In this document: one piece after another, positions 13,203 to 20,658 of the stretch | Layout: each line of letters starts with the position of its first letter | Position numbering within the stretch: position 1 is the first letter of the stretch | Assembly (NCBI GenBank): GCA_945862495.1 | Contig: CAMAYM010000031.1 | Coordinates: 1-25,332, forward strand | Direction of reading: 5' to 3' | Source of the DNA: Bordetella parapertussis | Lineage (GTDB): Bacteria; Pseudomonadota; Gammaproteobacteria; Burkholderiales; Burkholderiaceae_B | Length of the DNA: 25,332 nt | Position numbers and translations under genes: made by a program | Notes under the pieces: generated by a model | What the model saw: the letters and a program-made list of their open reading frames with translations, nothing else | Database searches by the model: none | What the model was told of the DNA's origin: nothing

Positions 13203-14246
13203 ATGAAAGTTGGTATCAATGGCATGGGTAGGATTGGACGCTTAGCCCTGCGGGCGGCTTTCGGCGCCGCACATCGTCCCGACGACGATCCTCGCCGCGA
13301 CAATCGTCTCGAGGTCGTCCATCTCAACGAACTTAAGGGCGGTATCGCTGCGACTGCGCATCTGCTGACGTTTGACTCCGTACAAGGACGCTGGAGAGAA
13401 GAGATCGAGACTGAAGGTGACAGCACCATTAGGATCGGCAAGCGCTCCGTTTCCTTTTCCTCACATGCCAACCCGGGCGACATTCCTTGGGGTGATCTGG
13501 GGGTGGACGTTGTGCTGGAATGTACAGGCAAATTTTTAACGCCCGAAACGCTGCAAGGCCACTTTGACCGCGGCGCCAAGCGCGTGATCGTCGCTGCGCC
13601 CGTAAAGGTCGGCAATGTTCTCAATATTGTAGTGGGTGTCAACGAACACCTCTACGACCCTGCACAAAATAAAATCGTGACAGCGGCGTCTTGCACCACC
13701 AATTGCCTGGCACCTGTCGTCAAAGTCATCCACGAAAGCATTGGCATCCGTCATGGCCAAATCACCACCATCCACGATCCGACCAATACCAATCTCGTCG
13801 TGGATGCGCCCCACAAAGATTTGCGCCGTGCCCGCAGCGCCATGCAGAGTCTCGCGCCCACCACCACCGGCAGCGCGACCGCGATTACCTTGATTTATCC
13901 TGACTTGAAAGGCAGGCTCAACGGCCACGCCGTCCGTGCCCCCGTGTTGAATGCCTCATTGACCGACTGCGTGTTTGAGCTCAAGCGCGAGACCAAGGTC
14001 GAGGAAGTCAATGCGTTGTTTACGCAAGCCGCTCAGGGCAGCCTAGCAGGCATCCTCGGCATCGAAACCCGCCCCTTAGTCAGCGTCGATTATGCGGGTG
14101 ACACACGCAGCGCCATCGTAGACGCCCCTTCTACCATGGTGACCGATGGCACACTGCTCAAGGTGTATGCGTGGTATGACAATGAAATGGGGTACTCCTG
14201 CCGCATGATCGACCTTGCCTGCCATATGCAAGCACAGGGTATTTAA
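13203..14246 (+). CDS. ArsJ-associated glyceraldehyde-3-phosphate dehydrogenase
   Basis: The product has 347 residues from the ATG at 13203 (GAGGA about 9 bases upstream). The frame is open back to 13113, but that extension carries no family residues and would include the Pho box. NAD loop: KVGINGMGRIGRLALRA. Active site: AASCTTNCLAPVVKV with the catalytic Cys. The stretch TTIHDPTNTNLVVDAPHKDLRRARSAM replaces the usual TTVHAITATQ of glycolytic GAPDH and is what I associate with the ArsJ-linked type. It couples arsenate to glyceraldehyde-3-phosphate, giving 1-arseno-3-phosphoglycerate, which ArsJ exports. The arsJ gene starts 8 bases after its stop. The usual ArsR gene is not adjacent; Pho-box-like sites precede it instead. 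A purely glycolytic role is less likely. Confidence 0.9.
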   Translation: MKVGINGMGRIGRLALRAAFGAAHRPDDDPRRDNRLEVVHLNELKGGIAATAHLLTFDSVQGRWREEIETEGDSTIRIGKRSVSFSSHANPGDIPWGDLGVDVVLECTGKFLTPETLQGHFDRGAKRVIVAAPVKVGNVLNIVVGVNEHLYDPAQNKIVTAASCTTNCLAPVVKVIHESIGIRHGQITTIHDPTNTNLVVDAPHKDLRRARSAMQSLAPTTTGSATAITLIYPDLKGRLNGHAVRAPVLNASLTDCVFELKRETKVEEVNALFTQAAQGSLAGILGIETRPLVSVDYAGDTRSAIVDAPSTMVTDGTLLKVYAWYDNEMGYSCRMIDLACHMQAQGI

Positions 14247-14254
14247 CAACATCC

Positions 14255-15481
14255 ATGTCGACACACGCCGCGCGCAACTATGCCATTGTGACCTCCGCAT
14301 ACTGGGGGTTCACGCTCACAGACGGCGCGTTGCGCATGTTGGTATTGCTGCATTTCTATCGCTTGGGTTATTCACCCTTTGCCCTCGCCTTTCTATTTTT
14401 GCTTTATGAAGCTGCTGGGGTAGTGGCCAACCTACTAGGTGGATGGCTCGCGACTCGCTTTGGTATTTCGCGCATGCTGATGGTGGGTTTAGTTACCCAG
14501 ATTGTCGGCTTTCTGCTGCTCTCTGCACTTTCACCCGAATGGACGGCTGCAATGTCCGTCGCCTGGGTTGTGATGGCGCAAGGTGTATGCGGTGTGGCCA
14601 AGGACCTGACCAAGACGGCGAGCAAATCCGCCATCAAGATCACCGCTGGACAAGCTTCGGGTCAATTATTTAAGTGGGTCGCTTGGTTCACCGGCAGCAA
14701 AAATGCCATGAAGGGTGTGGGCTTCTTTCTGGGCGGCCTCTTGCTCGATCAGGTCGGTTTTCAAGTTTCACTCTGGATCATGGCCGCTCTCTTGGCGTTG
14801 ATTTTAGTGGGTGTCGTCTTTTCGCTGCCCCCCATGATGGGAAAAAGCAAAGCCTCAAAATCCGCCAAGGAACTGTTTGCCAAAAATCGCGGTATTAATC
14901 TGCTCGCCGCTGCGCGTGTTGTCCTGTTTGGCGCCCGTGACGTGTGGTTTGTCGTTGGCGTGCCTGTATTTCTTTACGCCTCAGGTTGGACGTTTACGAT
15001 GGTGGGCGGCTTTCTCGCCGCATGGACAATCGGCTATGGCTTTGTTCAAGCGATGGCGCCCTCGTTAGTGCGGCGCAGTGAGGACGGTTTGAGCAATGAG
15101 GTGCCCGCCGCCCGTCATTGGTCGGCCATCCTTGCCTTGGTCACCGTTGTGCTGTGTTTACTCGTCTGGCTTGACGTCAGCCATCTCGAGTGGGTCGTCG
15201 TCGTGGGTTTAGCGGCGTTTGGCTTTGCGTTTGCCGTAAATTCCTCTGTGCACTCGTATTTGGTTTTGGCGTATGCCGGTTCAGAAAAAGCAGCCGAGGA
15301 CGTTGGCTTTTATTATGCGGCCAACGCCTTGGGCCGCTTTATCGGCACCCTACTTTCAGGCCTGCTGTATCAATGGGGCGGCCTACTCTACGCGCTCATC
15401 GGCTCCGCCTTAATGCTGATCACTTGCTGGCTGGTGACCCTGGCACTACCCCCGAAACGCCCTTCTGGCGAAACAACGTAA
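14255..15481 (+). CDS. arsJ: Organoarsenical efflux transporter ArsJ
   Basis: The product has 408 residues: a major-facilitator protein with about 10-12 hydrophobic segments and no signal peptide. The N-terminus NYAIVTSAYWGFTLTDGALRMLVLLHFY, then GVCGVAKDLTKTASKSAIK and WVAWFTGSKNAMKGVGFFLGG, are hallmark ArsJ stretches. ArsJ expels 1-arseno-3-phosphoglycerate, which then breaks down outside to arsenate. It directly follows its partner dehydrogenase and is surely co-transcribed. Its last 62 bases overlap the 3' end of the convergent glycosyltransferase gene on the other strand, so there is no room for a separate terminator. Confidence 0.93.
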   Translation: MSTHAARNYAIVTSAYWGFTLTDGALRMLVLLHFYRLGYSPFALAFLFLLYEAAGVVANLLGGWLATRFGISRMLMVGLVTQIVGFLLLSALSPEWTAAMSVAWVVMAQGVCGVAKDLTKTASKSAIKITAGQASGQLFKWVAWFTGSKNAMKGVGFFLGGLLLDQVGFQVSLWIMAALLALILVGVVFSLPPMMGKSKASKSAKELFAKNRGINLLAAARVVLFGARDVWFVVGVPVFLYASGWTFTMVGGFLAAWTIGYGFVQAMAPSLVRRSEDGLSNEVPAARHWSAILALVTVVLCLLVWLDVSHLEWVVVVGLAAFGFAFAVNSSVHSYLVLAYAGSEKAAEDVGFYYAANALGRFIGTLLSGLLYQWGGLLYALIGSALMLITCWLVTLALPPKRPSGETT

Positions 15482-16907
15482 AGTAGCCATGCTTACTCAA
15501 GGGCTCAAGGCCTGCGAGCAAGGTCGGGGGTATGTAGGCGAGATCAGACGTGCGGATCGCCACAAAGGCGGGGGTGGATTCCAGCTTTTTAGCCAGAGAC
15601 TCCGGGGTCTTTTCTAGCAGAGCCTTTCCCTGGCTATAAAAAGACGCGGAAAACGGCCGATGACCCAGGTAAATCAAGGGCAGACCTTCTGGTTGACGCG
15701 TCCGGTAGTCCTCGATCAAGGTCTTGGCGGCCAAATCGTTGCTGCGGCCTGTAAAGGGCATGCTGACGTTAAAACCCACCGCGAGCACCATCGTGATTGA
15801 CAGCCCCAGCGACAGATTGATCCGCACCAGATTTTGATTGGCGCGGGTGGTCAACCACCCCCCTACCAATAACGCTAGCGCTGGCAAGCCTGGCAGGACA
15901 TACGGCCAGATAATGTTACCCGCCATCGTAAAAAAGACCGCCGGCATAAACGCCCAAAGGAGCAAATAGTTGCGCCAAGAAGCGGGGGTAGCCATCTCGA
16001 CAGACTGCGTGTGCGCGGTGGCAACCTCTGCACGTGCGCCGCGTGTCTGCCAAGCCAGAATAGGAAACAGAATCGTCCAAGGCAAGACATCCGCCATCAT
16101 GAACAGCCAGATCGTGCCATAGGGAAAGACATGTGCCGTGCCGTATAAGTCACCTTTCCAACCCGGCGTGACAAAGCGATGGAAGTGCTCGCCCACAATG
16201 AAATAGTTGATGAAGCCGGGTGAGCGCAGCTCTGCAATCACATACCAAGGCAGCGCAATGGCAGCGGTCAGCAACAACCCGCGGACCCAGGGCAAGTCAC
16301 GCCAGATGACCCGTAAATTGCCAGATATCAAGGCCCAGATTCCGCAAGGCAAGCCTGTTAACACCACACCCACCGGCCCCTTGGCCAGCAAAGAAATGCC
16401 TAAACCAATAAAGAGCAACCACCGTTCAGAACCCCGTCGCGCCTCGTCGCCATGTAAACCATTCCAGAATCCGCGCATCGCCAAGGTCGTTCCAATCACC
16501 AAGGCCATATCCATCATGACCATCCCTGAGGCCACGAAAAACATGACTGAGCCGAGTAACAGGGCGATCGCGTAGGTTGCCCCTGTCGAGCCGCTGCGCG
16601 GGCGCATACCCCAGAGGATCCAGAGCACCACCATGCCGGCTAACCAATGCGGAAAGCGCGCGGCAAACTCATTGACGCCAAAGATATTAAAACTAATGGC
16701 TGTGATCCAGAACGCCAGGGGCGGCTTGCCCCAAAACGGTACGTCATACGTAAACCAGGGCGTCACCCAGTCATTGAGCTCGAACATAATGCGCGAGATC
16801 TCGCCATAACGCGCCTCGGTGGTGTCCATAAGCGGCGAAAAGCCGAGCAAAAGTAAGCGTACCAAGGCTGCAGCAAAAATGAACCAGAGAAAATTTCGAT
16901 ATGTCAT
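15420..16907 (-). CDS. GT39/ArnT-like membrane glycosyltransferase
   Basis: The product has 495 residues from the ATG at 16907 (a GTG at 16910 is equally possible; the ribosome site is weak). The first helix is followed by the periplasmic acidic loop MDTTEARYGEISRIM, in which the DTTEARY motif is the catalytic signature of the ArnT/PMT-like family. Then come FWGKPPLAFW, about ten further membrane helices and a C-terminal soluble part from about residue 400. Such enzymes use undecaprenyl-linked sugars on the periplasmic face to modify lipid A, glycans or proteins. The particular acceptor is unknown; no aminoarabinose genes are nearby. It lies between arsJ and the DMT exporter without obvious functional links. 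Confidence 0.85.
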   Translation of the reverse strand: MTYRNFLWFIFAAALVRLLLLGFSPLMDTTEARYGEISRIMFELNDWVTPWFTYDVPFWGKPPLAFWITAISFNIFGVNEFAARFPHWLAGMVVLWILWGMRPRSGSTGATYAIALLLGSVMFFVASGMVMMDMALVIGTTLAMRGFWNGLHGDEARRGSERWLLFIGLGISLLAKGPVGVVLTGLPCGIWALISGNLRVIWRDLPWVRGLLLTAAIALPWYVIAELRSPGFINYFIVGEHFHRFVTPGWKGDLYGTAHVFPYGTIWLFMMADVLPWTILFPILAWQTRGARAEVATAHTQSVEMATPASWRNYLLLWAFMPAVFFTMAGNIIWPYVLPGLPALALLVGGWLTTRANQNLVRINLSLGLSITMVLAVGFNVSMPFTGRSNDLAAKTLIEDYRTRQPEGLPLIYLGHRPFSASFYSQGKALLEKTPESLAKKLESTPAFVAIRTSDLAYIPPTLLAGLEPLSKHGYFTLFRQKGVSGVVPGSPASK

Positions 16908-17006
16908 CACTTAGGAAACACGAGTAGAAAAGCGTCTAGTTGAACGAAACCACAATCGTCCGTGGTACTCGAGGATTTGAAACATTTTAAGCGGATACTA
17001 TTGCGC

Positions 17007-17939
17007 ATGCGTCCACATAGCGTTTTCGAACTGTTACTGCTTTCTTTTTTTTGGGGAAGCTCATTTCTTTTGATTCAAATCGGCGTCGCCGAATTTGGTC
17101 CCGCCCCCCTGATCTTTTTGAGAACGATGATCGCGGGACTGGTCCTATTACTGGTCTTGGCCTTCAGACGCGAAATGTGGATCCTGTTCAAGCATTGGAA
17201 AAACTTTATTCCTCTCGGGCTCCTGGACTCTAGCCTACCCTACATGCTGTCAGCCTATGCAGCGCTCCACATCCCTTCGGGCACAATCTCAGTCATCAAT
17301 GCCGTCACACCGCTCTGGGGTGCGCTCGCGGCCTGGCTATGGCTGGGTATCCGCTTAACCGTCACGGGTGCAGTGGGACTCCTGATTGGTCTGCTGGGCA
17401 TCACGTTTCTAGTCTGGGAGCGCTTTGAGCTCGCCTTGAGCGACTCGACTCTCGCGCTCACCGCGGCGGTCCTCGGCCCAATTTGTTATGCACTTTCAGC
17501 GTGTTACGCCAAAAAGTACCTGTCATCGTTTAGTCCGTTTGTGAACGCGACGGGCTCCTCGCTTGCGAGTGGCGTGTTGCTGCTTCCGCTCGCGTGGTTC
17601 TGGTGGCCCACCGAGTCGGTGAGTGGAACAGCTTGGCTCGCTGCACTCGTGTTGGCGGTTCTGTGCTCGGCCGTCGCCTATGTCTTGTATTACCGCTTGA
17701 TTCAGCACATCGGTCCGGCGCGTGCCATGACGGTGTCTTATCTTGTCCCGGTCGTAGGACTGTTCTGGGGATGGACCCTGATGGACGAGCACTTTACGCT
17801 GCGTACCCTTTTAGGTGTATTGCTTATTTTTACGGGCTTGGCGCTGGCCAATGGCGTGGGCGCCAAGCGCGTACTTCCAAGCGCGTCGGACTTAAACGCG
17901 TCAAGTACGACCCCGATTAAGCAGCCAGACCAGCGATAG
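17007..17939 (+). CDS. DMT-superfamily (EamA) transporter
   Basis: The product has 310 residues from the ATG at 17007; a GTG at 16962 in frame would add 15 residues without hydrophobic character. Two EamA repeats give about ten membrane helices. Repeat one begins LLLLSFFWGSSFLLIQIGVAEFGP and holds PSGTISVINAVTPLWGALAAW. Repeat two holds YLVPVVGLFWGWTLMDEHFTLRTLLG, the usual helix-nine phrase. Members export small metabolites such as amino acids; the substrate cannot be read here. The C-terminal tail (about 13 residues) is encoded over the antisense remnant of an acr3 gene, so the end of this reading frame may have been set by that rearrangement. Confidence 0.85.
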   Translation: MRPHSVFELLLLSFFWGSSFLLIQIGVAEFGPAPLIFLRTMIAGLVLLLVLAFRREMWILFKHWKNFIPLGLLDSSLPYMLSAYAALHIPSGTISVINAVTPLWGALAAWLWLGIRLTVTGAVGLLIGLLGITFLVWERFELALSDSTLALTAAVLGPICYALSACYAKKYLSSFSPFVNATGSSLASGVLLLPLAWFWWPTESVSGTAWLAALVLAVLCSAVAYVLYYRLIQHIGPARAMTVSYLVPVVGLFWGWTLMDEHFTLRTLLGVLLIFTGLALANGVGAKRVLPSASDLNASSTTPIKQPDQR

Positions 17940-18020
17940 CATCACCGGTACTTCGACCAGCACGCCCACGACTGTAGCCAGCGTCGCACCTGAGTTCAGT
18001 CTCGACCAAGGCTTGAGCAT
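17901..18020 (-). pseudogene. 3' remnant of an Acr3-type arsenite transporter gene
   Basis: The minus strand from about 18020 to a TGA at 17901-17903 reads RLNSGATLATVVGVLVEVPV followed by MLSLVWLLNRGRT. This is the last transmembrane helix and C-terminus of the Acr3 arsenite permease, where SGAALATVVGVLVEVPVML is nearly invariant. Upstream of RLNSGA the similarity stops, and an in-frame TAG lies about 20 bases before the ATG at 18018-18020. Only about 32 of roughly 350 residues survive. It overlaps the last 39 bases of the DMT exporter gene on the opposite strand. It suggests that a larger ars cluster once stood next to GAPDH-arsJ. Confidence 0.8.
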
Positions 18021-18121
18021 CACAACAAAACGGCTTTTCTATTAAAACAGGCGCACTACGGCAACGCGTCAAAGCTACGTTTACAATATGTGCTTTGCAT
18101 TTTGATTAAGCTTTGATATCA

Positions 18122-18754
18122 ATGACCTATAGCGTCAAAGAAATTTTCTACACGCTGCAAGGCGAGGGACTGCGCGCCGGACGGCCAGCGGTCTTTTGTC
18201 GTTTTACCGGCTGTAACCTCTGGACAGGACGTGAAGAGGACCGCTCAAGTGCTGTTTGCCAGTTTTGCGATACGGATTTTGTCGGCACAGACGGTACTTT
18301 GGGTGGCAAATTTCAAACTGCTCAGGCGTTGGCCGAACAAATCTCGGCGCTCTGGCCCGCAGGCCATGGGCACAAATACGTCGTGCTGACAGGAGGCGAG
18401 CCTCTTCTGCAAGTCGATAGCGCCCTCGTTGAGGCATTGCATACTGAGGGCTTTGAAATTGCGGTTGAAACGAACGGCACCATTGAGGTCCCCAAAGGCA
18501 TTGACTGGATTTGCGTCAGCCCCAAAGCCGGAGCCGACTGGGTTCAACGCAAAGGTCACGAACTCAAACTCGTTTATCCGCAACCAACGCTACTACCCGA
18601 CCAGTTGGGGCAAAGTCACTTTGAACATTACTTACTCCAAGCTATGGATGGTCCAGATCGGCTCGCCAATACACGCGCTGCCATCGCGTATTGCCAAGAC
18701 AACCCAGTCTGGCGCTTGTCGGTACAAACACATAAAGTTTTAGAGATTCGTTGA
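18122..18754 (+). CDS. queE: 7-carboxy-7-deazaguanine synthase
   Basis: The product has 210 residues from the ATG at 18122; a TTG at 18113 is in frame. This radical-SAM enzyme ring-contracts 6-carboxytetrahydropterin to 7-carboxy-7-deazaguanine, the second dedicated step toward queuosine. Residues 1-20 hold SVKEIFYTLQGEG, which binds substrate and cofactor. The iron-sulfur ligands are FTGC, 14 residues, then VCQFCDTDF, i.e. the C-x14-C-x2-C pattern of the Burkholderia-type enzyme in place of C-x3-C-x2-C. Then come VLTGGEPLLQ and VETNGT. Its stop overlaps the queD start by one base, so the two are coupled. I saw no preQ1 riboswitch in the 100 bases upstream. Confidence 0.93.
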   Translation: MTYSVKEIFYTLQGEGLRAGRPAVFCRFTGCNLWTGREEDRSSAVCQFCDTDFVGTDGTLGGKFQTAQALAEQISALWPAGHGHKYVVLTGGEPLLQVDSALVEALHTEGFEIAVETNGTIEVPKGIDWICVSPKAGADWVQRKGHELKLVYPQPTLLPDQLGQSHFEHYLLQAMDGPDRLANTRAAIAYCQDNPVWRLSVQTHKVLEIR

Positions 18755-19167
18755 TGAACGCGAACCCACCGCAGAATACGCAGCAAACAGGCGATACGCC
18801 CTGGTACGAGCTCTCACAACGCTTTTATTTTGAAGCTGCCCATACGCTGAGAAGATCCATTGAGACCGAAGGCAGCCTCAGAATTCACGGACACACCTAC
18901 GAAGCCGAAGTCACAGTCTCTGGTTATGCCGATCCCAAAACAGGTATGTTGGTGGATCTTGGTTACCTGCGCCAGCAAGTCGCGCGCGTCAGAGAGATGC
19001 TCGACCATCATTTTTTAGATGAAATCGAACATCTCGGCCCTGCGACGTTGGAAAACCTCTGCGGCTTTATCAGAAACCAATTGAAACCCACCCTACCACA
19101 GCTCTCCTCCGTGTTGGTCGAAAGAAAAGCCAGTGGCGATCGGTGTGTGCTCCGCGAACGGATTTAA
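18754..19167 (+). CDS. queD: 6-carboxytetrahydropterin synthase-like protein, catalytic Cys replaced
   Basis: The product has 137 residues; the ATG overlaps the queE stop (TGATG). The fold signatures of the PTPS/QueD family are intact: zinc ligands in FEAAHTL and RIHGHTYEAEV, the LDHHFLDEI pair with the catalytic Asp and His, TLENLCGFI, and the pterin-binding Glu in VLVERKAS. QueD converts dihydroneopterin triphosphate to 6-carboxytetrahydropterin using a cysteine just before the HGH motif (CGRLHGH in E. coli). Here that place reads SLRIHGH, and no cysteine lies in the preceding loop. From memory a Burkholderiales subfamily has this form, so the change may be normal for it. Coupling to queE supports a queuosine role. 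Confidence 0.85.
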   Translation: MNANPPQNTQQTGDTPWYELSQRFYFEAAHTLRRSIETEGSLRIHGHTYEAEVTVSGYADPKTGMLVDLGYLRQQVARVREMLDHHFLDEIEHLGPATLENLCGFIRNQLKPTLPQLSSVLVERKASGDRCVLRERI

Positions 19168-20591
19168 CGCAGCGGGAGCCTTGGCATGGTCATGGACTCA
19201 GGTCTCAAAATATCGTCGAGTTTTTCAGCTGTCAACAAGCCGCGTTCTAGCACGATGTCGTAGACACGCTTGCCTGTGACCAACGCCTCTTGTGCCACCT
19301 CGGTTGCATGCTGATAGCCGATATAAGGGTTTAAGGCGGTCACCAGCACAATCGAACGATCAAACAACTCCTTGATCCGTGATTCGTTGGCAGTAATCCC
19401 ACGCACACACTTGTGCTCGAGCGTTTCAAACGCATTCGTCAAATGTGTCACGCTTCGAAACATCGAGTATGCAATGATGGGCTCAAACGCATTAAGCTGC
19501 AGCTGGCCTGCCTCTGCGGCAAAACTAATCGTGACATCGTTTCCAATCACCTCATACGCGACTTGGTTGACGACTTCGGGAATCACCGGGTTGACCTTAC
19601 CCGGCATGATGCTCGAGCCCGCTTGCATGGCGGGCAGATTAATCTCTCCAAAGCCTGCCCGTGGACCACTTGAAAGCAACCTCAAATCATGGCAAATCTT
19701 TGAAATTTTTACGGCGATGCGTTTGAGCACACCGGACATCTGGACAAAGGCGCCGCAGTCCTGGGTCGCCTCAATCAAATTTGGGGCAGTTTCAAGAGGG
19801 AGTCCAGTCAGCGCGACTAAATGCTGCCGCACTTTCTGTGCATAGTCTGGATGGGTATTGATGCCCGTTCCGATTGCGGTTGCACCCAAGTTGATTTCGC
19901 AAATCAAAGGCAGTGCCTCACGCAGGCGTAAGATGTCCTCACCCAACATCACAGCATACGTGCGAAACTCTTGACCAAGCGTCATGGGCACCGCATCTTG
20001 TAGCTGTGTGCGTCCGACTTTAATGATGTCTTTAAATTCCTCTGCTTTGCTTTCAAAGGCGTTTTGCAAACTCTGCATTTTTGTCAAAAGCCGCTGGCAT
20101 CCACGATAAGTGGCGAGCTTGAGTGAAGTGGGATAGACATCGTTGGTCGATTGACTCATATTGACGTCTTCGTTGGGATGCAGGTGATCGTAATCGCCGC
20201 GCTTGTGTCCCAGTAACTCCAAGGCACGATTGGCGATCACCTCATTGGCGTTCATATTGGTCGAGGTGCCTGCGCCCCCTTGAATCAAATCCACCACAAA
20301 CTGTTCGTGCAGATTGCCTTGCAAGATTTCCTTGGAGGCCGCAATGATGGCATCACATTTTGTCGCATCCAGCATGCCGAGTTCTAGATTGGTCTGCGCT
20401 GCCGCGATTTTGAGCTCTGCCAAAGCGTTGACCAAATCAGGATAGTGCGAAATAGGCAATCCTGTAATGGGGAAATTTTCAATCGCGCGCAAGGTATGGA
20501 CGCCGTAATAGGCTTGGGATGGCACCTCTCGATTCCCTAGTAAGTCGTGTTCTTGGCGTGTACTGCCTGAGTCAATACTGGTAATACGCAT
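19164..20591 (-). CDS. aspA: Aspartate ammonia-lyase
   Basis: The product has 475 residues, the standard length, with GGAG upstream of the ATG. It reversibly converts aspartate to fumarate and ammonia as a cytoplasmic tetramer. Conserved regions appear in order: EHDLLGNREVPSQAYYGVHTLRA at the N-terminus, GGAGTSTNMNANEVIANRA, HPNEDVNMSQSTNDVYPT, GRTQLQDAVPMTLGQE, and the mobile active-site loop GSSIMPGKVNPVIPE with the catalytic serine. The GRTQLQDA and LLGNREVP forms favour AspA over fumarase C. The gene converges on queD with a 4-base overlap of the two stops, leaving no room for a separate terminator. Confidence 0.93.
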   Translation of the reverse strand: MRITSIDSGSTRQEHDLLGNREVPSQAYYGVHTLRAIENFPITGLPISHYPDLVNALAELKIAAAQTNLELGMLDATKCDAIIAASKEILQGNLHEQFVVDLIQGGAGTSTNMNANEVIANRALELLGHKRGDYDHLHPNEDVNMSQSTNDVYPTSLKLATYRGCQRLLTKMQSLQNAFESKAEEFKDIIKVGRTQLQDAVPMTLGQEFRTYAVMLGEDILRLREALPLICEINLGATAIGTGINTHPDYAQKVRQHLVALTGLPLETAPNLIEATQDCGAFVQMSGVLKRIAVKISKICHDLRLLSSGPRAGFGEINLPAMQAGSSIMPGKVNPVIPEVVNQVAYEVIGNDVTISFAAEAGQLQLNAFEPIIAYSMFRSVTHLTNAFETLEHKCVRGITANESRIKELFDRSIVLVTALNPYIGYQHATEVAQEALVTGKRVYDIVLERGLLTAEKLDDILRPESMTMPRLPLR

Positions 20592-20658
20592 GCGTGAGGC
20601 TCCGTGAGGAAATGTAAAGACGTGCAGCTAAGCATCCATACTCAACCGTTTGCCAATC

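Noticed and set aside
13536..13928. Minus-strand open frames inside the GAPDH gene and similar long antisense frames elsewhere
   Set aside because: They mirror strongly coding plus-strand genes, lack ribosome sites and give peptides with no recognisable features.
18021..18121. preQ1 riboswitch before queE
   Set aside because: I looked for the conserved preQ1 aptamer stem and A-rich tail and did not find them.
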